DNA of 64,000 nucleotides, taken from Oceanospirillum sanctuarii (lineage in GTDB: Bacteria > Pseudomonadota > Gammaproteobacteria > Pseudomonadales > Halomonadaceae). The notes beneath the pieces were generated by a model. The model was not told the origin of the DNA. It worked only from the letters and a program-made list of their open reading frames with translations, and did no database searches. This document shows positions 1-8,801 of the stretch, piece by piece (position 1 is the stretch's first letter; every line of letters begins with the position of its first letter). The stretch lies in the NCBI RefSeq assembly GCF_002150805.1, contig NZ_MTBA01000004.1:310001-374000 (forward strand), written 5' to 3'. A program made the position numbers and the translations under genes.

Positions 1-790
1 TCAGGTGTTTACCCAGACCGGTTTCCAGCAACTCGCCGTTCACTCTTTTTAAGATATCGGCAGGATTAACCGGCTCTCCAAGACGCAGAGCCCGTTTGAC
101 GTAACGGCGGATATACACCCGAAGAAGAATGGTGATAAACGCAGAGGAGGCACCGTGGCCGGAAACATCAGCCAGATAGAAGACCACCTGATCATCTGTG
201 ACCGGAAAGTAATCAACAAAGTCGCCACTCAGGTAAAGTGAAGGACAGATCATGTAACTGAAGTGGTTCTGGTCGAAACTCCAGGGAGAATCCGGCAGCA
301 TCTTCTGTTGAACGTAGCGCCCTGCTTGTTGATCCTGGCGCAGAAGATCGAGACTGGTCATCAGTTCAAGATTCAGTTGTTCCAGCTCATCATAGGTCTG
401 CTGACTCTGCAGCAGCTCCTGCTTGCGGCTCACCGCACGCTGCAGTACCAGAGTTGTCAGGCTAAGATTCTGATCCGGGTTGAGAATGTAATCATCAGCA
501 CCAGCTTCCAAAGCGCTGATCAGGGTATCAGTAAGCGCCTCATTAGCGATAACAACCAGTGCGTAATCACGGCTGGACACCAACCAGTTCTCAAGAGAAA
601 AAATATCATCTGCTGCTTTAATCTCAAAAACCACCAGTTTGGTCGCTTCCGGCAGCTTCGCAGGGGAGTATTCAGTAGGTAAAGGCTCTGTTTCCAGCGC
701 ATCAAGCAGCTTCTGGGATACGTGATGTTCTGAAGATGTATCAGATGATGAACCTGAGACATAAACCGCATCCAGCAATGTTGTAAGCAT
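1..790 (-). CDS. Receiver-like / PP2C (SpoIIE-type) serine phosphatase, partial
   Basis: Read on the minus strand from ATG at 790 and cut by the window edge after about 263 codons. Residues 1-120 look like a degenerate response-regulator receiver: the segment ALEAGADDYILNP resembles the end of a receiver domain, but the usual phospho-Asp strand reads VVFEI, so no clear phospho-acceptor is visible. A coiled-coil linker with many Gln, Glu and Leu residues follows (about 125-160). The start of a SpoIIE/PP2C phosphatase domain comes next (QQKMLP, then SGDFVDYF and LADVSGHGASSAF, the metal-binding Asp motifs). Such fusions usually dephosphorylate anti-sigma-factor antagonists in general stress or motility switches. 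The C-terminal catalytic residues are outside the window. The family call is firm; the partner is unknown. Confidence 0.8.
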   Translation of the reverse strand, partial: MLTTLLDAVYVSGSSSDTSSEHHVSQKLLDALETEPLPTEYSPAKLPEATKLVVFEIKAADDIFSLENWLVSSRDYALVVIANEALTDTLISALEAGADDYILNPDQNLSLTTLVLQRAVSRKQELLQSQQTYDELEQLNLELMTSLDLLRQDQQAGRYVQQKMLPDSPWSFDQNHFSYMICPSLYLSGDFVDYFPVTDDQVVFYLADVSGHGASSAFITILLRVYIRRYVKRALRLGEPVNPADILKRVNGELLETGLGKHL

Positions 791-981
791 AAGTTCCAAG
801 TGTCCTTAGCAATATCCTGTTGCCTGTGTCTCAAAATCGAGCAGCAGAGATAGCAAATGGATTAAGCCTGCCTATAGTGAATAGTGTAAACCCTATCATA
901 GACAAGGGAAATGCAGATAAGTGCACTGGATCAAGTGGCTAAAAAAAATGTAATATTTCCGAGACTGCTTTTAAGTATAGG

Positions 982-1329
982 ATGTCGACGATGGAATTTT
1001 TTCTGCCAAGCGGTGAAAAAAGAGCTTTTCCGAGAACACGTCTGAGCCTGAGCTGCGAACTGCAGCTGACAGAGCAAGAAGATCGTTTGCTGGGTCAGTG
1101 CCTTGACCTGAGCACAACAGGTGCACGGGTGGTGCTTTCTGAGGCAATACCATCCGGAACAAAGGCTCACTTTAAGTTGAGGGAGCATCTTGGCAAAGAA
1201 CCCTTTGAAGCGATAGTGGAAATTACTCGGGTTGCTGAAATGCCTGTTGAAGTGGCTGAGGGTGATCTGGATTCAATGGAAGAACCGACACGCTACTGTG
1301 CCGGTCTGAAAATTATCGAAATTATTTGA
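982..1329 (+). CDS. PilZ domain protein (predicted c-di-GMP receptor)
   Basis: A 115-residue single-domain protein. Both halves of the PilZ c-di-GMP site are visible: RxxxR as R14-AFP-R18 and D/NxSxxG as D42-LSTT-G47. It is therefore predicted to bind c-di-GMP and pass the signal to an unknown target, often motility or surface-polysaccharide machinery. It is divergent from the phosphatase gene at 790 across a 190-bp gap that must hold both promoters. An alternative ATG lies 9 bases downstream (991) and neither start has a strong ribosome site. A 7-bp GC-rich stem-loop follows the stop codon. Confidence 0.85.
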   Translation: MSTMEFFLPSGEKRAFPRTRLSLSCELQLTEQEDRLLGQCLDLSTTGARVVLSEAIPSGTKAHFKLREHLGKEPFEAIVEITRVAEMPVEVAEGDLDSMEEPTRYCAGLKIIEII

Positions 1330-1349
1330 GGCTGGCTGAAACGCCAGCC
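1330..1349 (+). terminator. Stem-loop after the PilZ gene
   Basis: GGCTGGC and GCCAGCC pair across a 6-base loop directly after the PilZ stop codon. No real T-run follows, so intrinsic termination is only possible, not certain. Confidence 0.4.
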
Positions 1350-1395
1350 CCCACCTTCTTAGATTTTCCATCATGACGAAGCGCAACAGCCTACC

Positions 1396-2130
1396 TTAAA
1401 AGTCTTCGTCAAAGTCCATATCTTCAAAATCATCAAAGCCAGCATCAAAGCTGTCTTCTACGACTCCATCTTTGATCTCATACTCACGATTCTGCAGATA
1501 AGCATCACGGAAGAAAACGTATTTATCGCCGCTGATCAGGCTCTCTTTATCCAGTAGGCTTTCTCTGCGATGCACCAGATCTACAGCCAGCACACCGTAA
1601 GTTTCTTCTTCTGTCAGAGGCGCATATTCAAGCGGATTCAGCTGATAGTTCGGGTAGATGCTGAGAGAGTCTCTTAACGTGCTTGGACCAAGGAAAGGAA
1701 TGACGACATAAGGGCCACTACCAACCCCCCAGACCGCCAATGTCTGACCTAGATCCTCTTTATGCTCTTCAATACCGACCCAGGTGGCAACATCAAATAA
1801 ACCGAAAATACCGACCGTTGAATTGATAACAAAACGCCCGGATGACTTCAGGGCATCACCGGGTTTAGCCTGAAGGAGGTCGTTAACCGCTGTGGGGACT
1901 TCACCCAGATTACTGAAGAAATTACTGACACCGGTTCGGACAAAACGCGGCGTGATAAAGCGATAACCTTTCGCCACAGGCCGGGCGATGTAGGTATCCA
2001 TCACTTCGTTAAACTCATGTACGTTGCGGTTCCAGCCTTCCCAGGGATCTCGATCCTGACTGGCATGACTGGAAACAGAGAGAAAAACTAAACCGAAGGA
2101 AAGAAGAATTTTTGTCAGAAAAACACGCAT
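1396..2130 (-). CDS. mlaA: MlaA/VacJ family phospholipid-transport protein
   Basis: 244 residues with an N-terminal signal sequence and the MlaA core: DPWEGWNRNVHEFN near residue 28, the TPRFVRTGVSNFFSNLGEVP segment, RFVINSTVGIFGLFDVA and GPYVVIPFLGPSTLRDS. MlaA sits in the outer membrane and removes misplaced phospholipids from the outer leaflet, handing them to the Mla ABC system. Unlike E. coli MlaA there is no lipobox Cys: the signal ends in SSHAS, so this copy looks like a type I signal-peptide protein. The C-terminal tail is strongly acidic (Asp/Glu/Phe-rich from about residue 225). The remaining mla genes are not in the window. Confidence 0.9.
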   Translation of the reverse strand: MRVFLTKILLSFGLVFLSVSSHASQDRDPWEGWNRNVHEFNEVMDTYIARPVAKGYRFITPRFVRTGVSNFFSNLGEVPTAVNDLLQAKPGDALKSSGRFVINSTVGIFGLFDVATWVGIEEHKEDLGQTLAVWGVGSGPYVVIPFLGPSTLRDSLSIYPNYQLNPLEYAPLTEEETYGVLAVDLVHRRESLLDKESLISGDKYVFFRDAYLQNREYEIKDGVVEDSFDAGFDDFEDMDFDEDF

Positions 2131-2229
2131 TCACAAATCCAAAAGTAAGACATTCTGTTTATCCGTACCGGAGCGTTTAAGACCCCTTCACCTCCGAGGA
2201 CCAGAGTATAAAACACTCTGTCTCAGACC

Positions 2230-3579
2230 TCAGATACTCAGTTGAGCCCCCAACCGAACGCCATGGCCAAAGCCATCTTCCTGATCAGAAACAAAGACTG
2301 AATCTGCCTGAGAATAGCGCCACAGAGAATAAACTTTCACATTGGGGTTTGCATACCAGTTATGCCCCAGAAACCAGGAATAATAATTCTCCGTTTTCCC
2401 GGTATCTGATCGATTAACATTCAAAGCATCCACACCTGTTATCCATTCGAAACTGCCCCATGCACCTACTGGATTTGGCTGCTGAAGGATACCGTCACGA
2501 CTGAAATAACGGGGTTCACCTTTGGTTAACCAACTGAGTTCAACGTAATGACCGTTTAACGATTCATCTACACCATCATGGACTGCGTTGATCTGGCGAT
2601 AAAAGCTCTCTGACTGGACCGTAAAACCTTTACGGTGCCAGACAAATTCCAGAGCGCCACGCTGTTCACTATCAATCGCATTGCTCTCTGAGTTGAACAG
2701 GGAAACCGGCGAAATCAGAGCGGAATCACGGAAACCGGTATCCAGCTGGTAAGCACTCTCCTGCCAACGACTACCGACAAAGATATCTTTTAGCCCCAGA
2801 CTCAGACCAAACTGAAACTGCCCCATCGCCGCAGGTTGCGTTCGGACAGCCAACCGTAAACTCCCACTCCACGGTCGACTGGCGTCACCCACGACATCAG
2901 CATTACGGTGATGAAATACTCCGAATTGGGTAGTGGATTGATCGGTAAGATAGGAAAGACGCAATCCTTCCGGATTGTCAGCATCTGTTGCTGCGGATGA
3001 CGCAACGGATGGTGCCAGAAGAGTGAGATCCTGTGGGCGCGCTTGATTTTGTAAGCCAAATGACTCCCGCATACGACCAGCATGAAGCCAGAGCCCCGAA
3101 CCCGAAGTCACGCCCGAAGCTATCTTGCTTGCAGGATTCGCTACGGAACGATTATTCACAACGCTGCTATGAAGAAGAATTCGTCGAAGGCGATTTGAAT
3201 CACGCTGGCCTTGCTCCGGGCTAATCAGATAACCGACATAGGCTTCCTGCAGCCTGAGACGGATGTCATCCGCTTCAAGGGCGACATAGATATCTGTTCG
3301 GGGAGCAAACTCCCCTTCAAGATAAACCCGTGCAAGGGGCAGGCTGGCAGCTTCTTCTAACGCCAGAGATTTCGCCTTTGAGATACCCTGGTGATCTTCG
3401 AACTGCCCGCGAACCAGCAAGCCAAGTTTCAGATCCTGAGCTGATGCCTGACTTTGCTTTGCCCCAAGCACTCCGGCAATCAAGAGAGTAAACAGAACGA
3501 ATAGCCTGATGGACAAACCCTCATTCTGAAAAAGCTGACGGTTTATCCAATAACCTGAAATACGCGAACTGGCGAACAT
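2230..3579 (-). CDS. Outer-membrane porin, phosphate-selective porin O/P type
   Basis: 449 residues with a long basic n-region and a signal-like core (IRLFVLFTLLIAGVLG, about residues 25-40). The rest is beta-barrel-like, with alternating hydrophobic strands and many Tyr/Trp residues. Segments LHAGRMRESFGLQNQ and NPEGLRLSYL match the layout of the Porin_O_P family, where GR(M/F)xxxFGL precedes the ridge of the barrel. It ends GVRLGAQLSI rather than in Phe. Start: the first ATG gives a 20-residue leader before the signal core, and an internal TTG closer to the core is possible. It is probably an anion porin, but substrate cannot be read from sequence. Confidence 0.7.
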   Translation of the reverse strand: MFASSRISGYWINRQLFQNEGLSIRLFVLFTLLIAGVLGAKQSQASAQDLKLGLLVRGQFEDHQGISKAKSLALEEAASLPLARVYLEGEFAPRTDIYVALEADDIRLRLQEAYVGYLISPEQGQRDSNRLRRILLHSSVVNNRSVANPASKIASGVTSGSGLWLHAGRMRESFGLQNQARPQDLTLLAPSVASSAATDADNPEGLRLSYLTDQSTTQFGVFHHRNADVVGDASRPWSGSLRLAVRTQPAAMGQFQFGLSLGLKDIFVGSRWQESAYQLDTGFRDSALISPVSLFNSESNAIDSEQRGALEFVWHRKGFTVQSESFYRQINAVHDGVDESLNGHYVELSWLTKGEPRYFSRDGILQQPNPVGAWGSFEWITGVDALNVNRSDTGKTENYYSWFLGHNWYANPNVKVYSLWRYSQADSVFVSDQEDGFGHGVRLGAQLSI

Positions 3580-3607
3580 ACTTGTCCCGGCAATTGCTAA
3601 ATCAGGA

Positions 3608-4552
3608 TCAGGAAGCGGCCTGAATATCCTGATTCTGAGGTAAAACTTCTTTCATCCATTCCAGAATCAGCGGGAAGTAATCCTCTTCCGCCTTCAGATG
3701 TGTACAAAGCTCATTGCGGGCGTAGTTAGCTTTATTACCGACCTTAGAACCCAGCTTGATCATACGGCCATTGTGATGCCCCAGCTCAAACATAAAGGCA
3801 CGGCAGTCATGCTCAAGGCCTCGCCAGGCTTGTTTTAAGGTAACAAAGTAAAGACTTGGCGGCAGACTGATATTTTCCATAGCTGCCAGATAATCAAAAC
3901 CATCCCACTGATCTTTCCACTCACCATTACGCCACTGAAGCGCATCGGAATAGAGCGGCAGGGACTCATTTTTCTTACCGATTTTGAAGCGCTGGGAAGG
4001 GACAAAGCCCAGAAGTTTGCCCAGCTTCGGCATCATGCTGCGCTCAAGAAAGTCATACCAGAAATTTTTACGTTTGCCGCCCGGAATCAAAGCACGCTGT
4101 GGGCAGAAATGCAGAATCCCACGAACCTTATCCAACAGTTCCGGCTGTCGAGCCAACATAGCACTCCAGAGCAGGCTGCCAAACTGATAGCCCACCAGAT
4201 AGATATCCTGATGACGGCAACGCTTCTCAACGGATGACCAGATAAGCGGCAGATCTTCCTGCAGTACCTGCTTCAGGCCAAAAGGCTCCAGCTTCAACTG
4301 ATCATTGGTAGCATCACGCCCACGCAGCTGACAAACAAAAACATCGTAACCCTTTTCCGCCAGATAATAGGCCAGACCTCCGCCCCGTACCTGATCAAAG
4401 AACACATCACTCCCCTGCATTAAGCCATGCAGCATCAGTACGGTTCCCTTTACCTCACCATTGCGGGGTGTAAAACGGTGCAGCCCTGCGGTCATCATAG
4501 GGGTTACCGGTAAAGAGATTCGTTCTTCGATAATTTGGCGATCTAAAGCCAT
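3608..4552 (-). CDS. Alpha/beta-hydrolase-fold protein lacking the nucleophile serine
   Basis: 314 residues. The hydrolase start is typical (VLMLHGLMQGSDVFF near residue 40, an oxyanion-hole HG motif). The nucleophile elbow, normally GxSxG, reads G-Y-Q123-F-G: the catalytic Ser is replaced by Gln. A late LGHHNG supplies a His. It may be a non-catalytic member, or use a different residue. The start codon overlaps the hrpA stop by one base (TGATG), so the two genes are translationally coupled and transcribed together. Function is unknown; lipase and polyester-hydrolase relatives exist in the fold, but the missing Ser argues against ordinary esterase activity. Confidence 0.75.
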   Translation of the reverse strand: MALDRQIIEERISLPVTPMMTAGLHRFTPRNGEVKGTVLMLHGLMQGSDVFFDQVRGGGLAYYLAEKGYDVFVCQLRGRDATNDQLKLEPFGLKQVLQEDLPLIWSSVEKRCRHQDIYLVGYQFGSLLWSAMLARQPELLDKVRGILHFCPQRALIPGGKRKNFWYDFLERSMMPKLGKLLGFVPSQRFKIGKKNESLPLYSDALQWRNGEWKDQWDGFDYLAAMENISLPPSLYFVTLKQAWRGLEHDCRAFMFELGHHNGRMIKLGSKVGNKANYARNELCTHLKAEEDYFPLILEWMKEVLPQNQDIQAAS

Positions 4553-7500
4553 CAGGTTAACTCACTCCATAGTTTATCCAGCCGTTTTGCCGATACCGGC
4601 ATTGCGGTGCCAAGTTGCTGTGCAAACAGAGATATCCGGTACTCTTCCAGCATCCATCTGAAAGGTAATAACCGGTTGGCACTGCCTTCACGCTGCTTTA
4701 ATTGTTCTGCTTTGGTTTGGTATTTTTCCCAGAGATCCGCCAGCTCCTGACTCCAGAGCTGATCCCGCCCCCGGTTGATTCCCGCCTTATCCAGACGGAT
4801 CAGAATACCTTCAAGGTATCGCGGTAATGCCTCCAGCCACTCTGGCCCGGTCTGATGTAAGAAACCGGGGTAGACCATATGTTCCAGCTGAAAGCGAATA
4901 TCGCTGTAAATAAAAGCCAGCGCCAGCGGAATTTTACCCTTTAAGCTCTTTTGAATCTCATGATTTAATTTAAGAATTGTGTGGCAAAGCTTCAATACTA
5001 CTTCCGCTTCTTTGCCAATAGATTCTCTACGGCTATTCAATAACTCGGCAAATGCCTCTGCATCACGGGGCACCAAATCGGTTTTCGGGTCTGCTGTCGC
5101 ATCCAATTTAAAGACACGATCGAACACTGCCAGCTGCAGATCCTGCACAAACTGCTCTTTTTTACCCAAACTGTTAAACAGCAAGGCGGTCTGATTCAGA
5201 CCCGGCAGGGATTTCTCAATCCATTTCACCTGTTGCGGCAAGGCCAGCATCAGCAGGCGACGGACACCCGGCCAATGGTTGGCTTCGGCTTCGCCCTGCA
5301 GATCAAACAGGCTGACATCGACACTATCCTTTTTATCCACCAGCGCTGGGAAGGCTTTCAGGACGATACCCTGCTGTTCCTGTTCCAGAGCCTCCGGCAA
5401 GGTCAGATCCGAAGGCCATTCGGTTAAACCCTGACGCTTGAAATTGTCATCACCGCTGATACGTACCTGCTCAACGGAATGGCCGGAGAACTGCTCCAAC
5501 AGCTCAGCAAGATCCCGGGACTGACCGATCACTTTGCCTTTAACGTCCACCACCTGAATCAACATCTTCAGGTGAGGTTCCAGAGTATCTGTCTGCCACA
5601 GGGCCGGATCGATACGCAGGCCGGTTTTACGACGCAGGCGCTCGGCCAGATGGTCGGTCAGCGGCTCATCACAGGGTTCCAGCAACGGCAGAATCTGATC
5701 GACATAATCCGGAATCGGCACAAAGTTTTTTCGCACCTGCTTGGGCAGGTTTTTAATCAGCGCGATGCATTTTTCTCGCAGCATACCGGGCACCAACCAC
5801 TCCAGCCGGTTTTCATTCACCTGCTGCAGACCTGCTACCGGCACCTGAATACTGACACCATCCTGCTGTTTGTTATCCGGCTCGAACCGATAATCCAGCG
5901 CCAGCTTCATACCCTGTAACCCCAGCTGATCGGGGTATTGGGTTTCCAGTGCAACCTCATCCGGATCACGCTGTTTCAGGGCATCCGGATCAAAGAACAG
6001 AATCTGGGAGTCGTCTTTTTCAGCGGTTTTACGCCACTTCTCAAAGCTGGAACCGTTGTAGATACCCTCAGGAATACGCTCATCGTAGAAGCGGAACAGG
6101 GTGTCATCATCCACCAGAATATCCCGGCGGCGCACCTTGGATTCTAACTGTTCGACATCGGCAATCGCCTGTTGGTTATAGCGGTAAAAGGACGCTTTAC
6201 TGTCGTACTCACCTTCCACCAGACCGTTACGGATAAAGATCTCACGAGAGACCACAGGGTCGATCGGGCCGTAATGCACCCGACGATTTGGCACCACCGG
6301 CAGGCCATACAGGGTGACCTTTTCATCCGCGACCACCTGAGCACGCTTTTTCTCCCAGTGGGGTTCACTGTAGCTGCGCTTGGTCAGGTGTTTGGCGTAA
6401 CGCTCCACCCATTCCGGTTCGATTTTTGCCACCTGACGGGCATAAAGGCGGCTGGTTTCCACCAGTTCTGCCGCCATCAGCCATTTAGGCTGCTTTTTGA
6501 ACAGTGCTGAGCCAGGGAAAATATGGAACTTACGGTTACGCGCCCCCAAATATTCACGGTCTTCCAGCTTCATACCCAGATGGCTCAACAAGCCCGGCAG
6601 CAGGGATTTATGCAGATCCGCAGTACCCGCCGGATTGGAATTAAACTCAAGCTTCAGCTCTTTACTCATCAGTTTCAGCTGATGGTGCACATCACACCAT
6701 TCGCGCATACGCAGATAAGAGAGGAAATTCTTGTGGCACCACTTGCGGAACTGGCTGTTGGAAAGCTCCTGCCGCTGCTCTTCATATCCGTTCCAGAGGT
6801 TCACATAGGCGAGGAAGTCCGAGTGATCGTCTTTCCACTGCTTGTGTTTCTCATCTGCCGCCTGCTGTTTGTCGTGCGGGCGTTCCCGTGGGTCCTGAGC
6901 ACTCAGGGCACTGGCGATAATCAGCACTTCATTCAGCGCGCCGTGTTGTGCACCGGAGAGCACCATACGACCGATACGCGGATCAATCGGCAGGCGCGCC
7001 AGCATACGTCCCACTTTGGTCAGACGCTCTTTGTCATCCACGGCACCCAGTTCATGCAGCAGACGGAAGCCATCACGGATAAAGCGATTATCCGGTTTAT
7101 CGACAAAAGGGAAAGATTCGATCTTGCCCAGACGCAGATTCAGCATCTGCAGAATCACCGAGGCGAGATTAGTACGGCGGATCTCCGGATCGGTAAACTC
7201 CGGTCGTCCCATAAAGTCTTCTTCGCTATACAAACGGATACAGCAACCTTCAGCGATACGGCCACAACGACCTTTCCGCTGATTGGCACTGGCCTGAGAT
7301 ACCGCTTCTACCGGCAGGCGCTGTACTTTGGAGCGGTAACTGTAGCGGCTGATACGGGCAGTACCCGGGTCGATCACATAACGGATGCCCGGCACGGTTA
7401 GAGAGGTTTCCGCCACGTTGGTGGACAACACAATGCGGCGTCCAGCATGACTCTGGAACACCTTGTTCTGCTCTTTGGCACTTAAGCGGGCGTATAACGG

Positions 7501-8541
7501 CAAGACTTCCGTACCCCGCAGATTGGCGCGACGCAGTACTTCAGCGGTTTCCCGGATCTCGCGCTCACCGGGCAGGAAGATCAGAATATCCCGCGGCCCG
7601 GTGCCCCACTTGCGTTCCCGCTCGATCTGCTCAATCTCTTCCACTGCTTCCAGAATGCCCTGATGCAGATACTGATCGAAGTCTCGCTCGTCATCTTCTT
7701 CCAGCTCCATCAAAGGGCGGTACAGCACATCTGCAGGGAAGGTACGACCAGAGACTTCAATGACCGGAGCATTGTTGAAGTGCTTAGAGAAACGCTCCAC
7801 ATCGATGGTGGCGGAGGTAATAATCAGCTTCAGATCAGGACGTTTCGGCAGCAGCTGCTTCAGGTAACCCAGCAGGAAATCGATATTAAGGCTGCGCTCA
7901 TGGGCCTCATCGATAATGATAACTTCATAACGATTAAGAAAACGGTCGTTCTGGGTTTCCGCCAGCAGAATACCATCGGTCATTAGCTTAACCAGAGTAT
8001 TGTCTGTTACCTGATCGGTAAAACGAACCTGATAACCCACCTGCTCACCCAAAGGCACTTTCAGCTCTTCGGCAACACGGTCGGCAACGGTTCGGGCGGC
8101 TAAACGACGGGGTTGGGTATGGCCAATCAGACCTTTGGCACCCAAACCCAGATCAAGGCAGATTTTCGGAATCTGAGTGGTTTTACCGGAACCGGTTTCA
8201 CCGGCGATCACTACAACCTGATTGTTTTTGATCGCTTCAGCAATGTCCTCTTTCTTCTGGCTGACCGGCAGATTTTCAGGGTATTCCACCTTAGGAATCA
8301 GCTTGGCCCGCTCTCCCGCTTTCCGGGCTGAATGCGCAATCTGAGCAGAAAGCTTCTGCAGTTTCTCCTCATCATTTTGCTTCTTCGCCTGACGCCAGCC
8401 CTGCTGCAGCCGGAAACGGTCTTTCAGCATCACCTTGGCCAACAAGGATTCAACCTGAGCATGGGTTAAGTCTTTCTCAGGTGCAGCCTTATATTCAGGC
8501 TGTTCCGGGGCAGCGGTTTGCGGGGTAGTGTCTGAAGCCAT
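4552..8541 (-). CDS. hrpA: ATP-dependent RNA helicase HrpA (DEAH family)
   Basis: 1329 residues, full length for HrpA. Walker A GETGSGKTTQIP lies near residue 114, the DEAH box (IIIDEAHERSLNIDFL) near 212, and the SAT motif follows as ITSATID. The C-helicase domain shows QRKGRCGRIAEG. HA2 and OB-type domains follow, then the long C-terminal DUF3418 region typical of proteobacterial HrpA. It unwinds RNA; in E. coli HrpA acts on fimbrial mRNA processing and rescues stalled or collided ribosomes. The N-terminal 80 residues are charged and low in complexity. It is followed without a gap by the alpha/beta hydrolase. Confidence 0.97.
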   Translation of the reverse strand: MASDTTPQTAAPEQPEYKAAPEKDLTHAQVESLLAKVMLKDRFRLQQGWRQAKKQNDEEKLQKLSAQIAHSARKAGERAKLIPKVEYPENLPVSQKKEDIAEAIKNNQVVVIAGETGSGKTTQIPKICLDLGLGAKGLIGHTQPRRLAARTVADRVAEELKVPLGEQVGYQVRFTDQVTDNTLVKLMTDGILLAETQNDRFLNRYEVIIIDEAHERSLNIDFLLGYLKQLLPKRPDLKLIITSATIDVERFSKHFNNAPVIEVSGRTFPADVLYRPLMELEEDDERDFDQYLHQGILEAVEEIEQIERERKWGTGPRDILIFLPGEREIRETAEVLRRANLRGTEVLPLYARLSAKEQNKVFQSHAGRRIVLSTNVAETSLTVPGIRYVIDPGTARISRYSYRSKVQRLPVEAVSQASANQRKGRCGRIAEGCCIRLYSEEDFMGRPEFTDPEIRRTNLASVILQMLNLRLGKIESFPFVDKPDNRFIRDGFRLLHELGAVDDKERLTKVGRMLARLPIDPRIGRMVLSGAQHGALNEVLIIASALSAQDPRERPHDKQQAADEKHKQWKDDHSDFLAYVNLWNGYEEQRQELSNSQFRKWCHKNFLSYLRMREWCDVHHQLKLMSKELKLEFNSNPAGTADLHKSLLPGLLSHLGMKLEDREYLGARNRKFHIFPGSALFKKQPKWLMAAELVETSRLYARQVAKIEPEWVERYAKHLTKRSYSEPHWEKKRAQVVADEKVTLYGLPVVPNRRVHYGPIDPVVSREIFIRNGLVEGEYDSKASFYRYNQQAIADVEQLESKVRRRDILVDDDTLFRFYDERIPEGIYNGSSFEKWRKTAEKDDSQILFFDPDALKQRDPDEVALETQYPDQLGLQGMKLALDYRFEPDNKQQDGVSIQVPVAGLQQVNENRLEWLVPGMLREKCIALIKNLPKQVRKNFVPIPDYVDQILPLLEPCDEPLTDHLAERLRRKTGLRIDPALWQTDTLEPHLKMLIQVVDVKGKVIGQSRDLAELLEQFSGHSVEQVRISGDDNFKRQGLTEWPSDLTLPEALEQEQQGIVLKAFPALVDKKDSVDVSLFDLQGEAEANHWPGVRRLLMLALPQQVKWIEKSLPGLNQTALLFNSLGKKEQFVQDLQLAVFDRVFKLDATADPKTDLVPRDAEAFAELLNSRRESIGKEAEVVLKLCHTILKLNHEIQKSLKGKIPLALAFIYSDIRFQLEHMVYPGFLHQTGPEWLEALPRYLEGILIRLDKAGINRGRDQLWSQELADLWEKYQTKAEQLKQREGSANRLLPFRWMLEEYRISLFAQQLGTAMPVSAKRLDKLWSELT

Positions 8542-8713
8542 GCAGGGAGAAACCTCTGGTAAAACTCAACGCGTATTCTGAGGACAAAACGATTAAGGGG
8601 CAGTATTTTACCCTGTTTGCGTATAAAACGCAGAGGATTTCCGGTAACAGCCTGAAAACCCAGTGTTTCCTGTCAGTCTCAGTCAGCTTTAACTGAACAT
8701 AAAAACCCGGACA

Positions 8714-8738
8714 TAAAAAAAAGGGGCCGAAGCCCCTT
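8714..8738 (-). terminator. Rho-independent terminator of fadD
   Basis: On the minus strand AAGGGGC and GCCCCTT pair around a short loop and run into an unbroken T-run (8715-8722 as A on the plus strand). It lies 64 bases beyond the fadD stop. Confidence 0.9.
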
Positions 8739-8801
8739 ACCCACAGACATTGCGCCGCCGATCATGCGATCAGTACCGGCGCTTCAATCTATATTCAGCA
8801 A

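Noticed and set aside
6523-7401. Long open frame on the plus strand inside hrpA (292 codons)
   Set aside because: It is antisense to a full-length, clearly conserved helicase, has no ribosome site and no family features; it reflects codon bias.
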